A DNA stretch of 64,000 nucleotides from Streptobacillus moniliformis DSM 12112 (GTDB lineage Bacteria > Fusobacteriota > Fusobacteriia > Fusobacteriales > Leptotrichiaceae): NCBI RefSeq assembly GCF_000024565.1, contig NC_013515.1, forward strand, positions 682,001-746,000, written 5' to 3'. Each line of letters opens with the position of its first letter. Positions within the stretch are counted from its first letter, which is position 1. A program made the translations under genes and the position numbers. Of this stretch, positions 1 through 9,367 are shown one piece after another. The notes under the pieces are model-generated. The model had not been told where the DNA came from. It made no database searches and saw nothing but the letters and a program-made list of their open reading frames with translations.

Positions 1-33
1 GTTATAAACAATAAAATTTCATATAAATTAAAA

Positions 34-945
34 ATGAGTGAACAAGTAATACACGAGAATATATATTTAACAGAAATGATGTTTTTAAATACTATAATGG
101 AATATATTTTAAATGATAAAAAATCTTTATTTAATCATGAAGGTAATATATTTAATTTTATGAAGGATAATAGAAATTTTGAAATAAAAATATCTAATGA
201 TTATTCAATTTATGTAAGAGAAGAAGCCAAAAATCTAATGAATATGTACTATAATAATGAATGTTTTGATTATAAAAAAGATTTAGATGACATAATTGTT
301 TATCTTTCATTTAAATCTATTTACGATTTTTTTGAGAATTTTAAAATACTAGATATACTTAAAAAATTTAATGATATAAAATTAAATGGTAGATTAGTAC
401 ATACTAAATATTTTATTGAGGTTTTAAAAGAATTTATCCCAGGTAAAATATTAGAGTATAGAAATACAATAAATGAAAAAGAAATATTTGATATAATAGA
501 TGATTATGAAAGTAAAAGAGATAAAGGAAACCTTATATTAGAATACAAATACATAGAGCTTAAATATGATATTAATCTCTCATATATTAATTATTTAGGA
601 GAGAAGATAAAAATAATATCACTTTATGAAAATAAAATTAATTTTATAGATAAGGATAATAATACTATATTTATCGAGATTATTATAGAAAAAATTTATC
701 AATATAAAAATAATGAATTATCTAAATTAATTATTAATTTTCCACATGAGTATATTGAACTTGATGAAAATGAATTATTATATACAGATGAATTAGGAAT
801 AAAAGATTTTGAAATAGATGAAGTAATTAATGATGTAGTAAGAATATTTTTATCATTTGAAAGTAAAAATATCCTTAGATTATGTTTTGTAAAACGTATA
901 GAAGACCAGATTTTCTGTTCTTTTGACAGTATTAATCTACCCTAA
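34..945 (+). CDS. hypothetical protein, probably 5'-truncated by window edge
   Basis: I do not recognise this protein. It is about 300 residues, rich in Asn, Lys, Ile, Asp and Glu, soluble-looking, with no signal peptide and no membrane segment. The reading frame stays open from base 1 to the ATG at 34 and that ATG has no visible ribosome-binding site, so the gene may well start to the left of the window. The C-terminal half (from about residue 170) is predicted-looking beta-rich and loosely resembles the ligand-binding part of WYL-type regulators, but the similarity is too weak to claim. It ends just before a sigma70-type promoter for the next gene. Confidence 0.6.
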   Translation: MSEQVIHENIYLTEMMFLNTIMEYILNDKKSLFNHEGNIFNFMKDNRNFEIKISNDYSIYVREEAKNLMNMYYNNECFDYKKDLDDIIVYLSFKSIYDFFENFKILDILKKFNDIKLNGRLVHTKYFIEVLKEFIPGKILEYRNTINEKEIFDIIDDYESKRDKGNLILEYKYIELKYDINLSYINYLGEKIKIISLYENKINFIDKDNNTIFIEIIIEKIYQYKNNELSKLIINFPHEYIELDENELLYTDELGIKDFEIDEVINDVVRIFLSFESKNILRLCFVKRIEDQIFCSFDSINLP

Positions 946-948
946 AAA

Positions 949-978
949 TTGACAAATATAAAATATGTGTGTTATACT
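949..978 (+). promoter_or_regulatory. sigma70-type promoter of the RlpA gene
   Basis: TTGACA at 949-954 and TATACT at 973-978 are separated by 18 bases. The start codon of the RlpA-like gene is 26 bases beyond the -10 box, with an ACGGAGG ribosome-binding site between. Confidence 0.75.
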
Positions 979-1003
979 GAATTAATTCAGAAACGGAGGT
1001 ACT

Positions 1004-1507
1004 ATGAAAAAAATACTAACAATATTTTTATTGAGTTTAACTTTTGCTTCAGTTAAAGATAATGAAAATATTAATAGTAGTCATATTGAAAATGTTGAAG
1101 TCAAAAAAAATGATATTAAAGAATTAATGTCTGAGTTAAAGGAAAATGAATTTGACATTAACATGGATGTAAAAGAACAAAGTCAACCAGTAGAAGAAGA
1201 AATGATAGAAACTGAAATTTATCAAACTGGGATAGCATCATATTATGGTGAAAGATGGAATGGAAGAAAAACTGCAAATGGAGAAATATTTGATACATGG
1301 AAAGTTTCAGCAGCACACAAAAAATTACCTTTTGGTACAAAAGTTAAAGTTACAAACTTGAGTAATGGTAAATCAGTAATAGTTAGAATTAATGATAGAG
1401 GTCCATATATTAAGGGTAGAGTTATTGACTTAAGTAAGGCAGCATTTAAAGAAATTGAAAATTTTGATAAGGGTATTACTAAAGTTAAACTTCAAATAAT
1501 AAAATAA
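1004..1507 (+). CDS. RlpA-like septal ring / rare lipoprotein A family protein
   Basis: This 167-residue exported protein has a short N-terminal signal sequence ([14 protein letters not shown]) without a lipobox, a charged linker of about 55 residues, and a C-terminal double-psi beta-barrel domain (about residues 75-167). Diagnostic motifs are [27 protein letters not shown] and INDRGPY. Known RlpA proteins bind or cleave peptidoglycan denuded of stem peptides and act at the septum. The conserved Asp of the NDRGP motif is present. It has its own promoter and a strong terminator, so it is monocistronic. Whether it is a lytic transglycosylase or only a glycan-binding protein cannot be told from sequence. 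Confidence 0.88.
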   Translation: MKKILTIFLLSLTFASVKDNENINSSHIENVEVKKNDIKELMSELKENEFDINMDVKEQSQPVEEEMIETEIYQTGIASYYGERWNGRKTANGEIFDTWKVSAAHKKLPFGTKVKVTNLSNGKSVIVRINDRGPYIKGRVIDLSKAAFKEIENFDKGITKVKLQIIK

Positions 1508-1558
1508 GAGTTTGTAGACTTTGTTTAAAATGACTATAAAATAAATTCGAGATATAAG

Positions 1559-1583
1559 AGTCCAGGTTATCTGGACTTTTTTG
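1559..1583 (+). terminator. rho-independent terminator after RlpA gene
   Basis: Perfect 7-bp stem AGTCCAG (1559-1565) / CTGGACT (1571-1577) with a 5-base loop, followed by a run of T. Confidence 0.88.
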
Positions 1584-1910
1584 ATAAAATTTTAACTTGA
1601 TTTTAAAACTTCGATTTTATTGAAAATAATATATATAAAATGTTAAAATTTATATAGAAGAAAATATTAATAAAATACATATAATAATATTTTTAAATGT
1701 GATTACTCTTATGCCTTAAAATATATGCTATATAAAGCGTTGTTTTATGAAAAAATAAATTAATTAAATTGACATAGATATTTATTTCACTGGATTAATT
1801 GGATATAAAAAATATTTTATTTGTTTTACTATATGAAACAGCATTATTTTTAAAGTAATGTTCTTGTAATTTTATGTAATATTTTTGAAAAACAATAAAG
1901 GAGGTTTTTA
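1584..1910. other. A+T-rich intergenic region, no gene seen
   Basis: No open frame with a ribosome-binding site is visible. A TTGACA box lies at 1769-1774, but no good -10 box stands at the right distance, so the promoter of the amidase gene was not located with confidence. A strong GGAGG ribosome-binding site is at 1901-1905. Confidence 0.5.
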
Positions 1911-1931
1911 AGATAAAAATTATTTTTATCT
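1911..1931 (+). promoter_or_regulatory. perfect hairpin between ribosome-binding site and start codon of amidase gene
   Basis: AGATAAAAAT (1911-1920) is the exact reverse complement of ATTTTTATCT (1922-1931). It separates the GGAGG at 1901-1905 from the ATG at 1941. Without folding, this gap is 35 bases, too long for normal initiation. Folding would leave roughly 14 bases. There is no in-frame start codon at the usual distance. Confidence 0.55.
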
Positions 1932-1940
1932 TTAATAATT

Positions 1941-3530
1941 ATGATTAAAAAATTTAATAAAACATTAATCAAATTAAGTAGTTTGCTACTGTTATCAATT
2001 TTAACAATTTTACCTATGTTTAGTTTAGGTAATAATAATATAGAAGCAAGAAAAAATAGCGTCTATACTTTAACTAAAGAGGAATATAAGAAATTATCAG
2101 CAGTTCAAATGGCTAAATTAGTTAAAGAAAAAAAGGTAACTCCTAAAGAGTTGATAGATTTAGCTTATGAAGTAATAGCTGAAACAGATCCTATTTTGAA
2201 TAATATAATCAAACATGATGGAAGTTCAATAGATGCTAAATTAAAAGAAAGAGCATATTTAGAGGCTGAAAATGTTAAAAATATGGATAAACCTTTCTAT
2301 GGAGTTCCAATATTAGTAAAAGGTATAACTTTTGAATTAAAAGATGGAGTTAATTCTCAGGCTTTAGTATATAGAAAAGACAATATATCTAAAGAAGATA
2401 ATGCTTTGGTTAAAATGTTTACTGATTTAGGATTTATACCTATAGCACAAACTACTATACCTCAATTAGGTTGGATAAATGTAACTAACTCTGATTTATA
2501 TGGTGTTACTAGAAATCCTTGGGACACTACTAAAAATCCTGGAGGTTCATCAGGTGGTACAGCAGCAGGGGTAGCAATAGGTCAAACTGCAATAGGTACT
2601 GCAAATGATGGAGGAGGATCTATTAGAATACCATCATCATTTTCAAGCTTAATAGGATATTTCCCTACAGGAGGGGTTATTAAAAACAATTCTGCTTCTG
2701 AAGGATTTAAATTAGAAAATTTCCTTATAGCTGAAAAAATGGAAGATGTTCTAGCTATAGCTAAAGCTCTTCATAATCCAGAATATAAATTAAATGATAA
2801 AAAATTAAGTAAAGATAAAGTTATAGCTTATACTACAAAAACTCCAGCTAATACTCCTATAAGCCCTGAAGCAATAATGGCAGTTGAAAATGCAGTTAAG
2901 TTTTTAAGGGATATGGGTTATACATTAGAAGAAGTTGATTACCCTATAGATGGAAAAGCTATGATGATGGCATATTATACAAACGCTTCATATATAGGAA
3001 GTAGAGTAGGTAAATTTGCAGAAACTTTATTAAATAGACCTTTAGAAATGAATGATGTTGAATTATTAACTTGGGCTTTATATCAAGCTGGTAATAAGTT
3101 AAATAGTGAAGATATAAATAATACAAAAGAGGTACTTAAAGGATTTAGAAAAACAGTAGATGAATTTTTTGATAAATATCAAGCATTCATAACACCTACA
3201 ACTTCTTATCCAGCTCCTTCAGCAGATTATAATCATATACCAGAAGAATTAAAAGCTAAAATGAGAGATATGTCTGATTTAACAAAAGAAGAAGCCATAC
3301 AACTAATTTATGATCAATGGTTACCTGCTTGGACTATTACACCATTTACTCAATTATCAAATGTAACTGATACACCAAGTATTAGTATACCAACTCATTT
3401 AACTAAAAATAGATTACCACTAGGAGTATTGATTTCAAGTGGAAGATTTGATGATAATATAATATTAGAAATAGCTAAGTTATTTGAAGATAATAATAGA
3501 TTTTTCTTATATCAAGATTACGAAAAATAG
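1941..3530 (+). CDS. exported amidase, amidase-signature family
   Basis: A 529-residue amidase-signature hydrolase with the full Ser-cisSer-Lys catalytic set: Lys127 in GVPILVKGI, Ser203/Ser204 in PGGSSGGT and nucleophile Ser227 in NDGGGSIRIP, at the family spacing. Unlike the GatA subunit, it begins with a signal peptide (about residues 1-36, ending near NNIEARK), so it should act outside the cytoplasmic membrane. No gatB or gatC is nearby, which argues against a role in Gln-tRNA synthesis. The substrate, some amide, is unknown. The start was chosen because it is the first ATG and gives the complete signal peptide. The ribosome-binding site is unusually far upstream, behind a hairpin. It ends at a terminator shared with the convergent peptidase gene. 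Confidence 0.85.
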   Translation: MIKKFNKTLIKLSSLLLLSILTILPMFSLGNNNIEARKNSVYTLTKEEYKKLSAVQMAKLVKEKKVTPKELIDLAYEVIAETDPILNNIIKHDGSSIDAKLKERAYLEAENVKNMDKPFYGVPILVKGITFELKDGVNSQALVYRKDNISKEDNALVKMFTDLGFIPIAQTTIPQLGWINVTNSDLYGVTRNPWDTTKNPGGSSGGTAAGVAIGQTAIGTANDGGGSIRIPSSFSSLIGYFPTGGVIKNNSASEGFKLENFLIAEKMEDVLAIAKALHNPEYKLNDKKLSKDKVIAYTTKTPANTPISPEAIMAVENAVKFLRDMGYTLEEVDYPIDGKAMMMAYYTNASYIGSRVGKFAETLLNRPLEMNDVELLTWALYQAGNKLNSEDINNTKEVLKGFRKTVDEFFDKYQAFITPTTSYPAPSADYNHIPEELKAKMRDMSDLTKEEAIQLIYDQWLPAWTITPFTQLSNVTDTPSISIPTHLTKNRLPLGVLISSGRFDDNIILEIAKLFEDNNRFFLYQDYEK

Positions 3531-3532
3531 AA

Positions 3533-3565
3533 AAATAGGGACAGCACTTAGTCCCTATTTTATTA
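3533..3565. terminator. bidirectional terminator between convergent genes
   Basis: Perfect 10-bp stem AAATAGGGAC (3533-3542) / GTCCCTATTT (3551-3560), flanked by A-rich and T-rich runs, so it can end transcripts from both the amidase and the opposite-strand peptidase. Confidence 0.85.
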
Positions 3566-5530
3566 TTTAGTATATTTATCTATCCAATTTGTGATTTCTT
3601 CTAATCTCTCAATTCTAGCTTTAGGTTTACCACCTCTTGAAAGTCCATGAGATTCTCCGTAAAATAATACCATTTTAGTATCTACATTTCTATCTCTTAG
3701 AGCAGTAAATAATTGATATCCTTGATCTACAGGACATCTATAATCTTCATTTGAATGTATTATTAAAGTTGGAGTTTTTGCATTTTCAATATATTTTAAT
3801 GGTGAATGATTCCAAATTTTTTCAAATCCTTTTTCATTAGGTAATGTAGTATAGTTTTGATCATCTGAGAAATAATAACCAATATCACTAATACCATACA
3901 TAGAAATCCAGTTAGATATAGATCTTTGAGTAGCAGCTACTTTAAATCTATCAGTATGTGTAATTATCCAGTTAGTCATGAATCCACCATAAGATCCACC
4001 AGTTATACCTAATTTTTCTTTATCTATGTTAGGATATTTGATTAATACTTCATCTACAAATTTCATTAAATCTTCATAATCTATAGTTCCATACTTACCT
4101 CTAATATCGCTGAATTTATCTCCTCTACCACTAGAACCATGAGGGTTTGTAAACATTACGACATATCCTCTATTTACCCAAACTTGCATTTCATGATAAT
4201 AGATAGTTGAGTAAACAGTTTTAGGACCACCATGAATATCTAATATAGCTGGATATGATTTATTTTCATCAAAATTTTCAGGTAATAGAACAAAACCTTT
4301 TAATGTATCTCCATTAGATTCAAATTCAAACATTTTAGGTTCTGCTACATATTTATCCTTCATAATATCTTCATTATATGAAGTAATTTGAACTAGTTCT
4401 TTAGAACTATATATTTCTAATAATTTAGAATCTTTAAATCCTAATAAATATAGTTCATCTTTTAAAGTTGCATATCCATCAACTGAACCTAATGAATCAG
4501 AAATAACATAAGATTTACCATCTTTTACACCATGTAATTCAGCCTTGTATTCAGTAGTACATATATATGTTACTTCTTCTGTGTCATAATTTACTTTAAA
4601 GCTTTCATTATATCCAAATCTAGCATCTGTACCAGTTGCATTTCCATAACTAACATCTTCATCTAAATAAAGTTCTATTTCTAAATTATTTCTATTTATT
4701 TTAAACATTTTACTATTTTCGTTTATACCATAAAATTCCATTAAACTTGCTATTGCATATATGTTATTTTTACCGTATTTAGCATTAGAGAAACTATATT
4801 TTCCATCTTCAACTATAGTTTTCATTTCTGAATTATTTACATCATATTCCATTAAAGAATTATATTTACCCATTTTCTTATCAAAATATTCAGAAATTAA
4901 AAGTATTTTATTATTATCTATATCTAAAATACTTACACTAGTTCCGTTAAGTAAGCTAATATTTTCAATTTTGTTTTCAGAAGGTATGTATTTAAAAATA
5001 GCATTTCTTCTTTTAGAAATATATGTAGAAGCATCATTCCAAAATGGAATTTCATCTATAATTCTTCTAAAACTTTTATCCTTTGTTTCTTTAATATATT
5101 TAGCTTTTTCTTCTTTAGATAATAGATAAAATTCAGGATTATCTAAAGAATATTCAGAAGATAAAATATATAAATCATCATGTATTTTATATATTTTATT
5201 TACAGGGAAATCAAATTCTAAAAATTTTTCAGCTTCACCTGGTTTTTCTATGTTTAGTTTGTAAATTACACTACCATTTTCATTTTCTTTATCTTCATCA
5301 CTTCTTTTAGAAAAAAAGTATATATTAGAGTTATCTAAAAACTCATAATTTCCTTCATTTGTTAACTTTCTATGTTCATTACCATCAAACATATATACAG
5401 AACTATCATATCTGTTTTTTTCTAAATTTGGTTTTGAAACTATATATGTTAGGGCAGTTTTATTTTTATTTGATTTTAAATTCCAAATATATTTAAAATC
5501 ATTCATTGTATCTATGTTTAATTTAGACAT
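3563..5530 (-). CDS. S9 family (prolyl oligopeptidase / acylaminoacyl-peptidase type) peptidase
   Basis: A 655-residue serine peptidase. The first ~390 residues form a beta-propeller-like domain of repeated blades; the last ~265 are an alpha/beta-hydrolase domain. The triad is visible: Ser513 in GGSYGGF, Asp596 in HSNEDYRCP and His628 in GESHGLS, with normal S9 spacing. No signal peptide is present, so it probably cleaves peptides in the cytoplasm. It lies directly downstream of the PTS IIA-like gene: that gene's last base is the first base of this ATG region, so the two are co-transcribed. Whether it prefers acylated N-termini or internal prolines cannot be told. Confidence 0.9.
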   Translation of the reverse strand: MSKLNIDTMNDFKYIWNLKSNKNKTALTYIVSKPNLEKNRYDSSVYMFDGNEHRKLTNEGNYEFLDNSNIYFFSKRSDEDKENENGSVIYKLNIEKPGEAEKFLEFDFPVNKIYKIHDDLYILSSEYSLDNPEFYLLSKEEKAKYIKETKDKSFRRIIDEIPFWNDASTYISKRRNAIFKYIPSENKIENISLLNGTSVSILDIDNNKILLISEYFDKKMGKYNSLMEYDVNNSEMKTIVEDGKYSFSNAKYGKNNIYAIASLMEFYGINENSKMFKINRNNLEIELYLDEDVSYGNATGTDARFGYNESFKVNYDTEEVTYICTTEYKAELHGVKDGKSYVISDSLGSVDGYATLKDELYLLGFKDSKLLEIYSSKELVQITSYNEDIMKDKYVAEPKMFEFESNGDTLKGFVLLPENFDENKSYPAILDIHGGPKTVYSTIYYHEMQVWVNRGYVVMFTNPHGSSGRGDKFSDIRGKYGTIDYEDLMKFVDEVLIKYPNIDKEKLGITGGSYGGFMTNWIITHTDRFKVAATQRSISNWISMYGISDIGYYFSDDQNYTTLPNEKGFEKIWNHSPLKYIENAKTPTLIIHSNEDYRCPVDQGYQLFTALRDRNVDTKMVLFYGESHGLSRGGKPKARIERLEEITNWIDKYTK

Positions 5531-5991
5531 TATATATTTACCTCTTCTAATTTACTGATTAAATTTATTATTCCTTCCTTAGATTTACAGTTAGAAACAA
5601 CATTTACATTAGTTTTACTGTAAAAAATCTTAGCTATTTTAGCTAAGGCTTCTAAATGCCAGTTATTGTATTTTGTAGGAGTAGCTATGAATAAGAAAAG
5701 TTTAGTTTTTTCATTATCTAAAGATTCAAAATCTACACCTTCTTGACTTATTCCTAAACCAATAGAAAAATGCTTTATATGATTACTTCTAACATGTGGT
5801 ATAGCTAGTCCATGTTCTAGTGCTGTTGAACCAGCATCTTCTCTAGCAACTAAATCATTATATAGTTTTTCTTCATCTAAAATTTCTCCAGTTTTAACTA
5901 AAGATATAAGTTCTTTTAAAATTTCTTTTTTTGTTTTTGATTTTAAATCAATACAAATATTTTCTTCTTTTATAATTTCACTTATTAACAT
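5530..5991 (-). CDS. PTS fructose-type EIIA / PtsN-like phosphocarrier
   Basis: A 153-residue EIIA domain of the fructose/mannitol family with the phospho-accepting histidine His66 in GLAIPHVRSN. There is no attached EIIB or EIIC and no sugar permease gene nearby, so it may be a regulatory, PtsN-like EIIA rather than a transport component. It is first in a two-gene minus-strand unit with the S9 peptidase and has a good promoter and a GGAGGT ribosome-binding site (complement at 5997-6003). Confidence 0.85.
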   Translation of the reverse strand: MLISEIIKEENICIDLKSKTKKEILKELISLVKTGEILDEEKLYNDLVAREDAGSTALEHGLAIPHVRSNHIKHFSIGLGISQEGVDFESLDNEKTKLFLFIATPTKYNNWHLEALAKIAKIFYSKTNVNVVSNCKSKEGIINLISKLEEVNI

Positions 5992-6014
5992 ATAAGTACC
6001 TCCATTCTTTTATT

Positions 6015-6042
6015 ATTATAACACTATAAAATAAAAAGTCAA
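6015..6042 (-). promoter_or_regulatory. sigma70-type promoter of the EIIA-peptidase unit
   Basis: On the minus strand TTGACT (complement of 6037-6042) and TATAAT (complement of 6015-6020) are 16 bases apart, just upstream of the EIIA ribosome-binding site. Confidence 0.75.
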
Positions 6043-6114
6043 TATAATGAAAACAATAGTTTAGTGATATTTTTGATAGCAAATAAAGCTTGATTATATA
6101 AACTTTTTTACCGA

Positions 6115-6143
6115 TTGATAAAAGAGTACATTTATGCTATAAT
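6115..6143 (+). promoter_or_regulatory. sigma70-type promoter of the prfA operon
   Basis: TTGATA at 6115-6120 and a consensus TATAAT at 6138-6143 with 17-base spacing. It lies 39 bases before the prfA start and appears to drive the close-packed genes that follow, as no terminator is seen until after 15326. Confidence 0.85.
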
Positions 6144-6181
6144 AAATAGTAAAAATATAATGAAAATGAAAGGGGAAAATA

Positions 6182-7258
6182 ATGTTTCAAAAATTGGACG
6201 AAGTTGTTGAAAAATATGAAGAGATAAATAGGTTACTTATGAGCCAAGAAGTTTTATCTGATCCTAAGAAATTAATGGAATATAATAAAACATTAAGTCA
6301 AATGTCAGAAATTGTTGAAAAATATCTATTATATAAGTCAAAAAAAGAGGCATTAGAACAATATAAGGAAGAAGTAAAAAGCGAAAAAGATGAAGAAATG
6401 TTAGAAATGCTAAATATGGAAATTGATACAATAGAAGAAGAAATTCCTAGATTAGAAGAAGAGTTAAAGATATTACTTTTACCTAAAGATCCAAATGATG
6501 AAAAAAATGTAATAGTTGAATTAAGAGCAGGAGCAGGTGGAGATGAAGCAGCCTTATTTGTTTCTGATATATTTCGTATGTTTACAAGATATGCTGAAAG
6601 AAATAAATGGAAAACAGAAATAATAGATAAAAATGAAATAGGTGTTGGTGGATTAAAAGAAATAACTTTCTTAATATCTGGAAAAGGAGCTTATTCAAGA
6701 CTAAAATTTGAAAGTGGAGTACATAGAGTACAAAGAGTTCCTGATACTGAAGCTTCTGGAAGAATACATACATCTACAATTACTGTTGCAGTATTACCTG
6801 AAATAGATGATGTAGAACAAGTAGCTATAAATCCATCTGATTTACAAATAGATACATATAGATCTAGTGGTGCGGGAGGACAGCATGTAAATACAACAGA
6901 TTCAGCAGTTAGAATTACACATAAGCCTACTGGTATAGTTGTAACATCACAAGATGGAAGATCCCAAATTAAAAATAAGGAAGCTGCTATGAAGGTTTTA
7001 GCTTCTAAGTTATATGAAATTGAAGTAGAAAAACAAAGAAGTTCAGTAGAAGCTGAAAGAAGAAGTCAGGTTGGTACTGGGGATAGATCTGAAAAAATTA
7101 GAACATATAATTATCCTCAAGGTAGAGTTACTGACCATAGAATTAAATTAACTTTACATAGACTAGATGCAATACTAGATGGAGCATTAGATGAAATTAT
7201 AGATGCATTAATAGCATTTAATCAGGCAGAATTATTAAAAAATTCAGGTGAAAATTAG
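6182..7258 (+). CDS. prfA: peptide chain release factor 1
   Basis: A 358-residue class I release factor. The catalytic GGQ is at residues 232-234 (SGAGGQHVN) and the codon-recognition tripeptide is Pro-Asp-Thr at 187-189 ([10 protein letters not shown]), which is the RF1 (UAA/UAG) PxT type and not the RF2 SPF type. The N-terminal coiled coil and the [10 protein letters not shown] block are complete. Because RF1 reads UAG, it supports reading the in-frame amber codons in the mobile element as genuine stops. First gene of the operon; its stop is followed at once by prmC, whose product methylates the GGQ glutamine. Confidence 0.97.
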   Translation: MFQKLDEVVEKYEEINRLLMSQEVLSDPKKLMEYNKTLSQMSEIVEKYLLYKSKKEALEQYKEEVKSEKDEEMLEMLNMEIDTIEEEIPRLEEELKILLLPKDPNDEKNVIVELRAGAGGDEAALFVSDIFRMFTRYAERNKWKTEIIDKNEIGVGGLKEITFLISGKGAYSRLKFESGVHRVQRVPDTEASGRIHTSTITVAVLPEIDDVEQVAINPSDLQIDTYRSSGAGGQHVNTTDSAVRITHKPTGIVVTSQDGRSQIKNKEAAMKVLASKLYEIEVEKQRSSVEAERRSQVGTGDRSEKIRTYNYPQGRVTDHRIKLTLHRLDAILDGALDEIIDALIAFNQAELLKNSGEN

Positions 7259-7259
7259 T

Positions 7260-8339
7260 ATGGAAGACACTTTATTGACATTACTGAATAAATCTGTAAA
7301 GTATTTAGAAAATAAAGGTGTCCATAAACCTAGGTTTGTTGTTGAAAAGATACTTTCTGAAATTTTATCACTTGATAGGATTTCTCTTTATTCAAATTTT
7401 GAAAGAATACTTTCAAGTGATGAAAAGAAAATGTTAAAAGATAAATTGATAAATTATGATGATAATAAAAAAGATGAAATAATACTTGAAACTATTAGAG
7501 ATTATTATGAAAAAACAAAAATATATTTAGATAAAAAAGGTATAGATGAAAGTAATATTATTACAAATATTATTTTTTCTAATTTATTAAATATTGATAT
7601 GAGCTTATTATTTACTAAATATAGTAATAGTATTACTGAAGATCAAAAAAATAGATTAAGAGATATATTAAAAAAAATAGTTGATAAAAAAATACCTATA
7701 CAATATATATTTAATGAACAGGTTTTTTATGGTTATTCTTTTTATGTAGATAAAAATGTATTAATACCTAGAATAGATACAGAATTTGTAGTAGAAAAAG
7801 CATTAGAATTAATTAATAAGATAAATAATCCTAAAGTTTTAGATATAGGAACAGGTAGTGGTGCTATAGCTTTAGTTATAGGTCTTGAAAATAGAGAAAG
7901 TAAAATTTTAGCTACAGATATATCAGAAAATGCTTTGAAAATAGCTAAAAAAAATTCAGAGATTTTAAATGTAGAAAATGTAAAATTTTTACACTCTGAC
8001 CTATTTTCAGAAGTTAGCTATAAAGAATTTGATTTGATTGTATCTAACCCCCCTTATATCTCTCGTGATGAAATAGGAATTATGGGTGAAAATGTTCTGT
8101 TACATGAACCTCAAAATGCTTTATTTGCAGAAGATGGAGGGCTATATTTCTATTTTGAGATATCAAAAAATGCTAAAAATCATTTAAAAAATGATGGATA
8201 TTTACTTTTTGAAATAGGTTATTCTCAAGGAAATAAAGTTAAAGATATTATGGAAAATATGGGATATATTGATGTATCAATAGGTAAAGATCTAACTGGA
8301 AATGAAAGATATGTTTTTGGTAGAAAGAAAGGAAGTTAA
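7260..8339 (+). CDS. prmC: release factor glutamine methyltransferase, with duplicated N-terminal domain
   Basis: SAM-dependent N5-glutamine methyltransferase that modifies the GGQ glutamine of release factors; prfA is directly upstream. The C-terminal part has motif I DIGTGSGAIAL and catalytic NPPY at residues 263-266. At about 359 residues it is roughly 75 longer than usual. The extra length is an internal repeat: the helical substrate-binding domain occurs twice, at about residues 3-65 (KYLENKGV..ILSLDRISLY..LSSDEKKMLKDKL) and 78-145 (IYLDKKGI..LLNIDMSLLF..ITEDQKNRLRDIL). I chose ATG 7260 because AGGTG stands about 10 bases upstream; an in-frame GTG at 7248 would overlap prfA. The stop overlaps the queA start (TAATG). 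Confidence 0.93.
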   Translation: MEDTLLTLLNKSVKYLENKGVHKPRFVVEKILSEILSLDRISLYSNFERILSSDEKKMLKDKLINYDDNKKDEIILETIRDYYEKTKIYLDKKGIDESNIITNIIFSNLLNIDMSLLFTKYSNSITEDQKNRLRDILKKIVDKKIPIQYIFNEQVFYGYSFYVDKNVLIPRIDTEFVVEKALELINKINNPKVLDIGTGSGAIALVIGLENRESKILATDISENALKIAKKNSEILNVENVKFLHSDLFSEVSYKEFDLIVSNPPYISRDEIGIMGENVLLHEPQNALFAEDGGLYFYFEISKNAKNHLKNDGYLLFEIGYSQGNKVKDIMENMGYIDVSIGKDLTGNERYVFGRKKGS

Positions 8340-9367
8340 TGAGAGTTGAAGATTATGATTTCGAGCTACCTTTAGAATTTATAGCACAACATGCAATAGA
8401 GCCAAGAGATCATTCAAAATTATTAGTTTTAAATAAAAATAATGGAGCTATAGAAGATAAAAAATTTTACAACATAATTGATTATCTTACTCCTAATGAT
8501 ATTTTAGTTATTAATAGAACTAAAGTTATTCCAGCCAGATTATTTGGTAAAAAAGAAAATGGAGTAATTTTAGAATGTTTTTTATTAAAAAGAATTGATT
8601 TAAAAAAATGGGAAGTTTTATTAAAACCTGCTAAAAAATTGAAAATAAATGATAAGTTAATATTTTCAGAGAAATTATCTGCAAAATTACTAGAAATTAA
8701 AGAAGATGGTAATAGAATAATGGAATTTGAATTTGAAGGAGTATTTGAAGAAATACTTGATGAACTTGCTGAAATGCCATTACCACCATATATTACCGAA
8801 AAATTAGAGAATAAAAACAGATATCAAACAGTTTATGCTAAATCAGGGGAATCTGTTGCTGCTCCTACAGCAGGACTACATTTTACAACAGAATTACTTG
8901 AAAAAATTGAAAAAAAAGGGATAACAATAGTAGAAGTTTATTTAACTGTTGGTCTTGGTACATTTAGACCTGTTCAGGTGGAAAATGTAGAAGATCATAT
9001 AATGCATAGTGAAGAATATATAGTTCCTGAAAAAACTGCTGAAATAATAAATCAAGGTAAAAAAGATGGTAAAAGAATTATAGCAGTTGGAACAACATCA
9101 ATTAGAACACTTGAATCATCACTTGATGATAATAATAATTTGATTGCTCAAAAATCTGAAACAAGTATATTTATACATGGTGAATATAAATTTAAAATAG
9201 TTGATGCATTAATTACTAATTTTCATTTGCCTAAATCAACTTTAATAATGTTGGTTTCATCTTTTGCAAATAAAGAATATGTTATGAATGCATATCAACA
9301 TGCAATAAAAAACAATTATAGATTTTTTAGTTTTGGTGATGCAATGTTTATACAAGGAGAATTATGA
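8339..9367 (+). CDS. queA: S-adenosylmethionine:tRNA ribosyltransferase-isomerase
   Basis: A 342-residue QueA of standard length. It transfers and isomerises the ribose of SAM onto preQ1 in tRNA to give epoxyqueuosine. Family blocks include FELPLEFIAQ, VINRTKVIPARL, APTAGLHFT, GLGTFRPV and NFHLPKSTLIM. It begins on the last base of the prmC stop and overlaps rsmD by four bases, so translation is coupled. The other queuosine genes (tgt, queG) are not in this window. Confidence 0.97.
   Translation: MRVEDYDFELPLEFIAQHAIEPRDHSKLLVLNKNNGAIEDKKFYNIIDYLTPNDILVINRTKVIPARLFGKKENGVILECFLLKRIDLKKWEVLLKPAKKLKINDKLIFSEKLSAKLLEIKEDGNRIMEFEFEGVFEEILDELAEMPLPPYITEKLENKNRYQTVYAKSGESVAAPTAGLHFTTELLEKIEKKGITIVEVYLTVGLGTFRPVQVENVEDHIMHSEEYIVPEKTAEIINQGKKDGKRIIAVGTTSIRTLESSLDDNNNLIAQKSETSIFIHGEYKFKIVDALITNFHLPKSTLIMLVSSFANKEYVMNAYQHAIKNNYRFFSFGDAMFIQGEL

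Noticed and set aside
4761-5129. 122-codon frame on the plus strand inside the S9 peptidase gene
   Set aside because: Antisense shadow of a well-conserved gene; hydrophobic, no ribosome-binding site.
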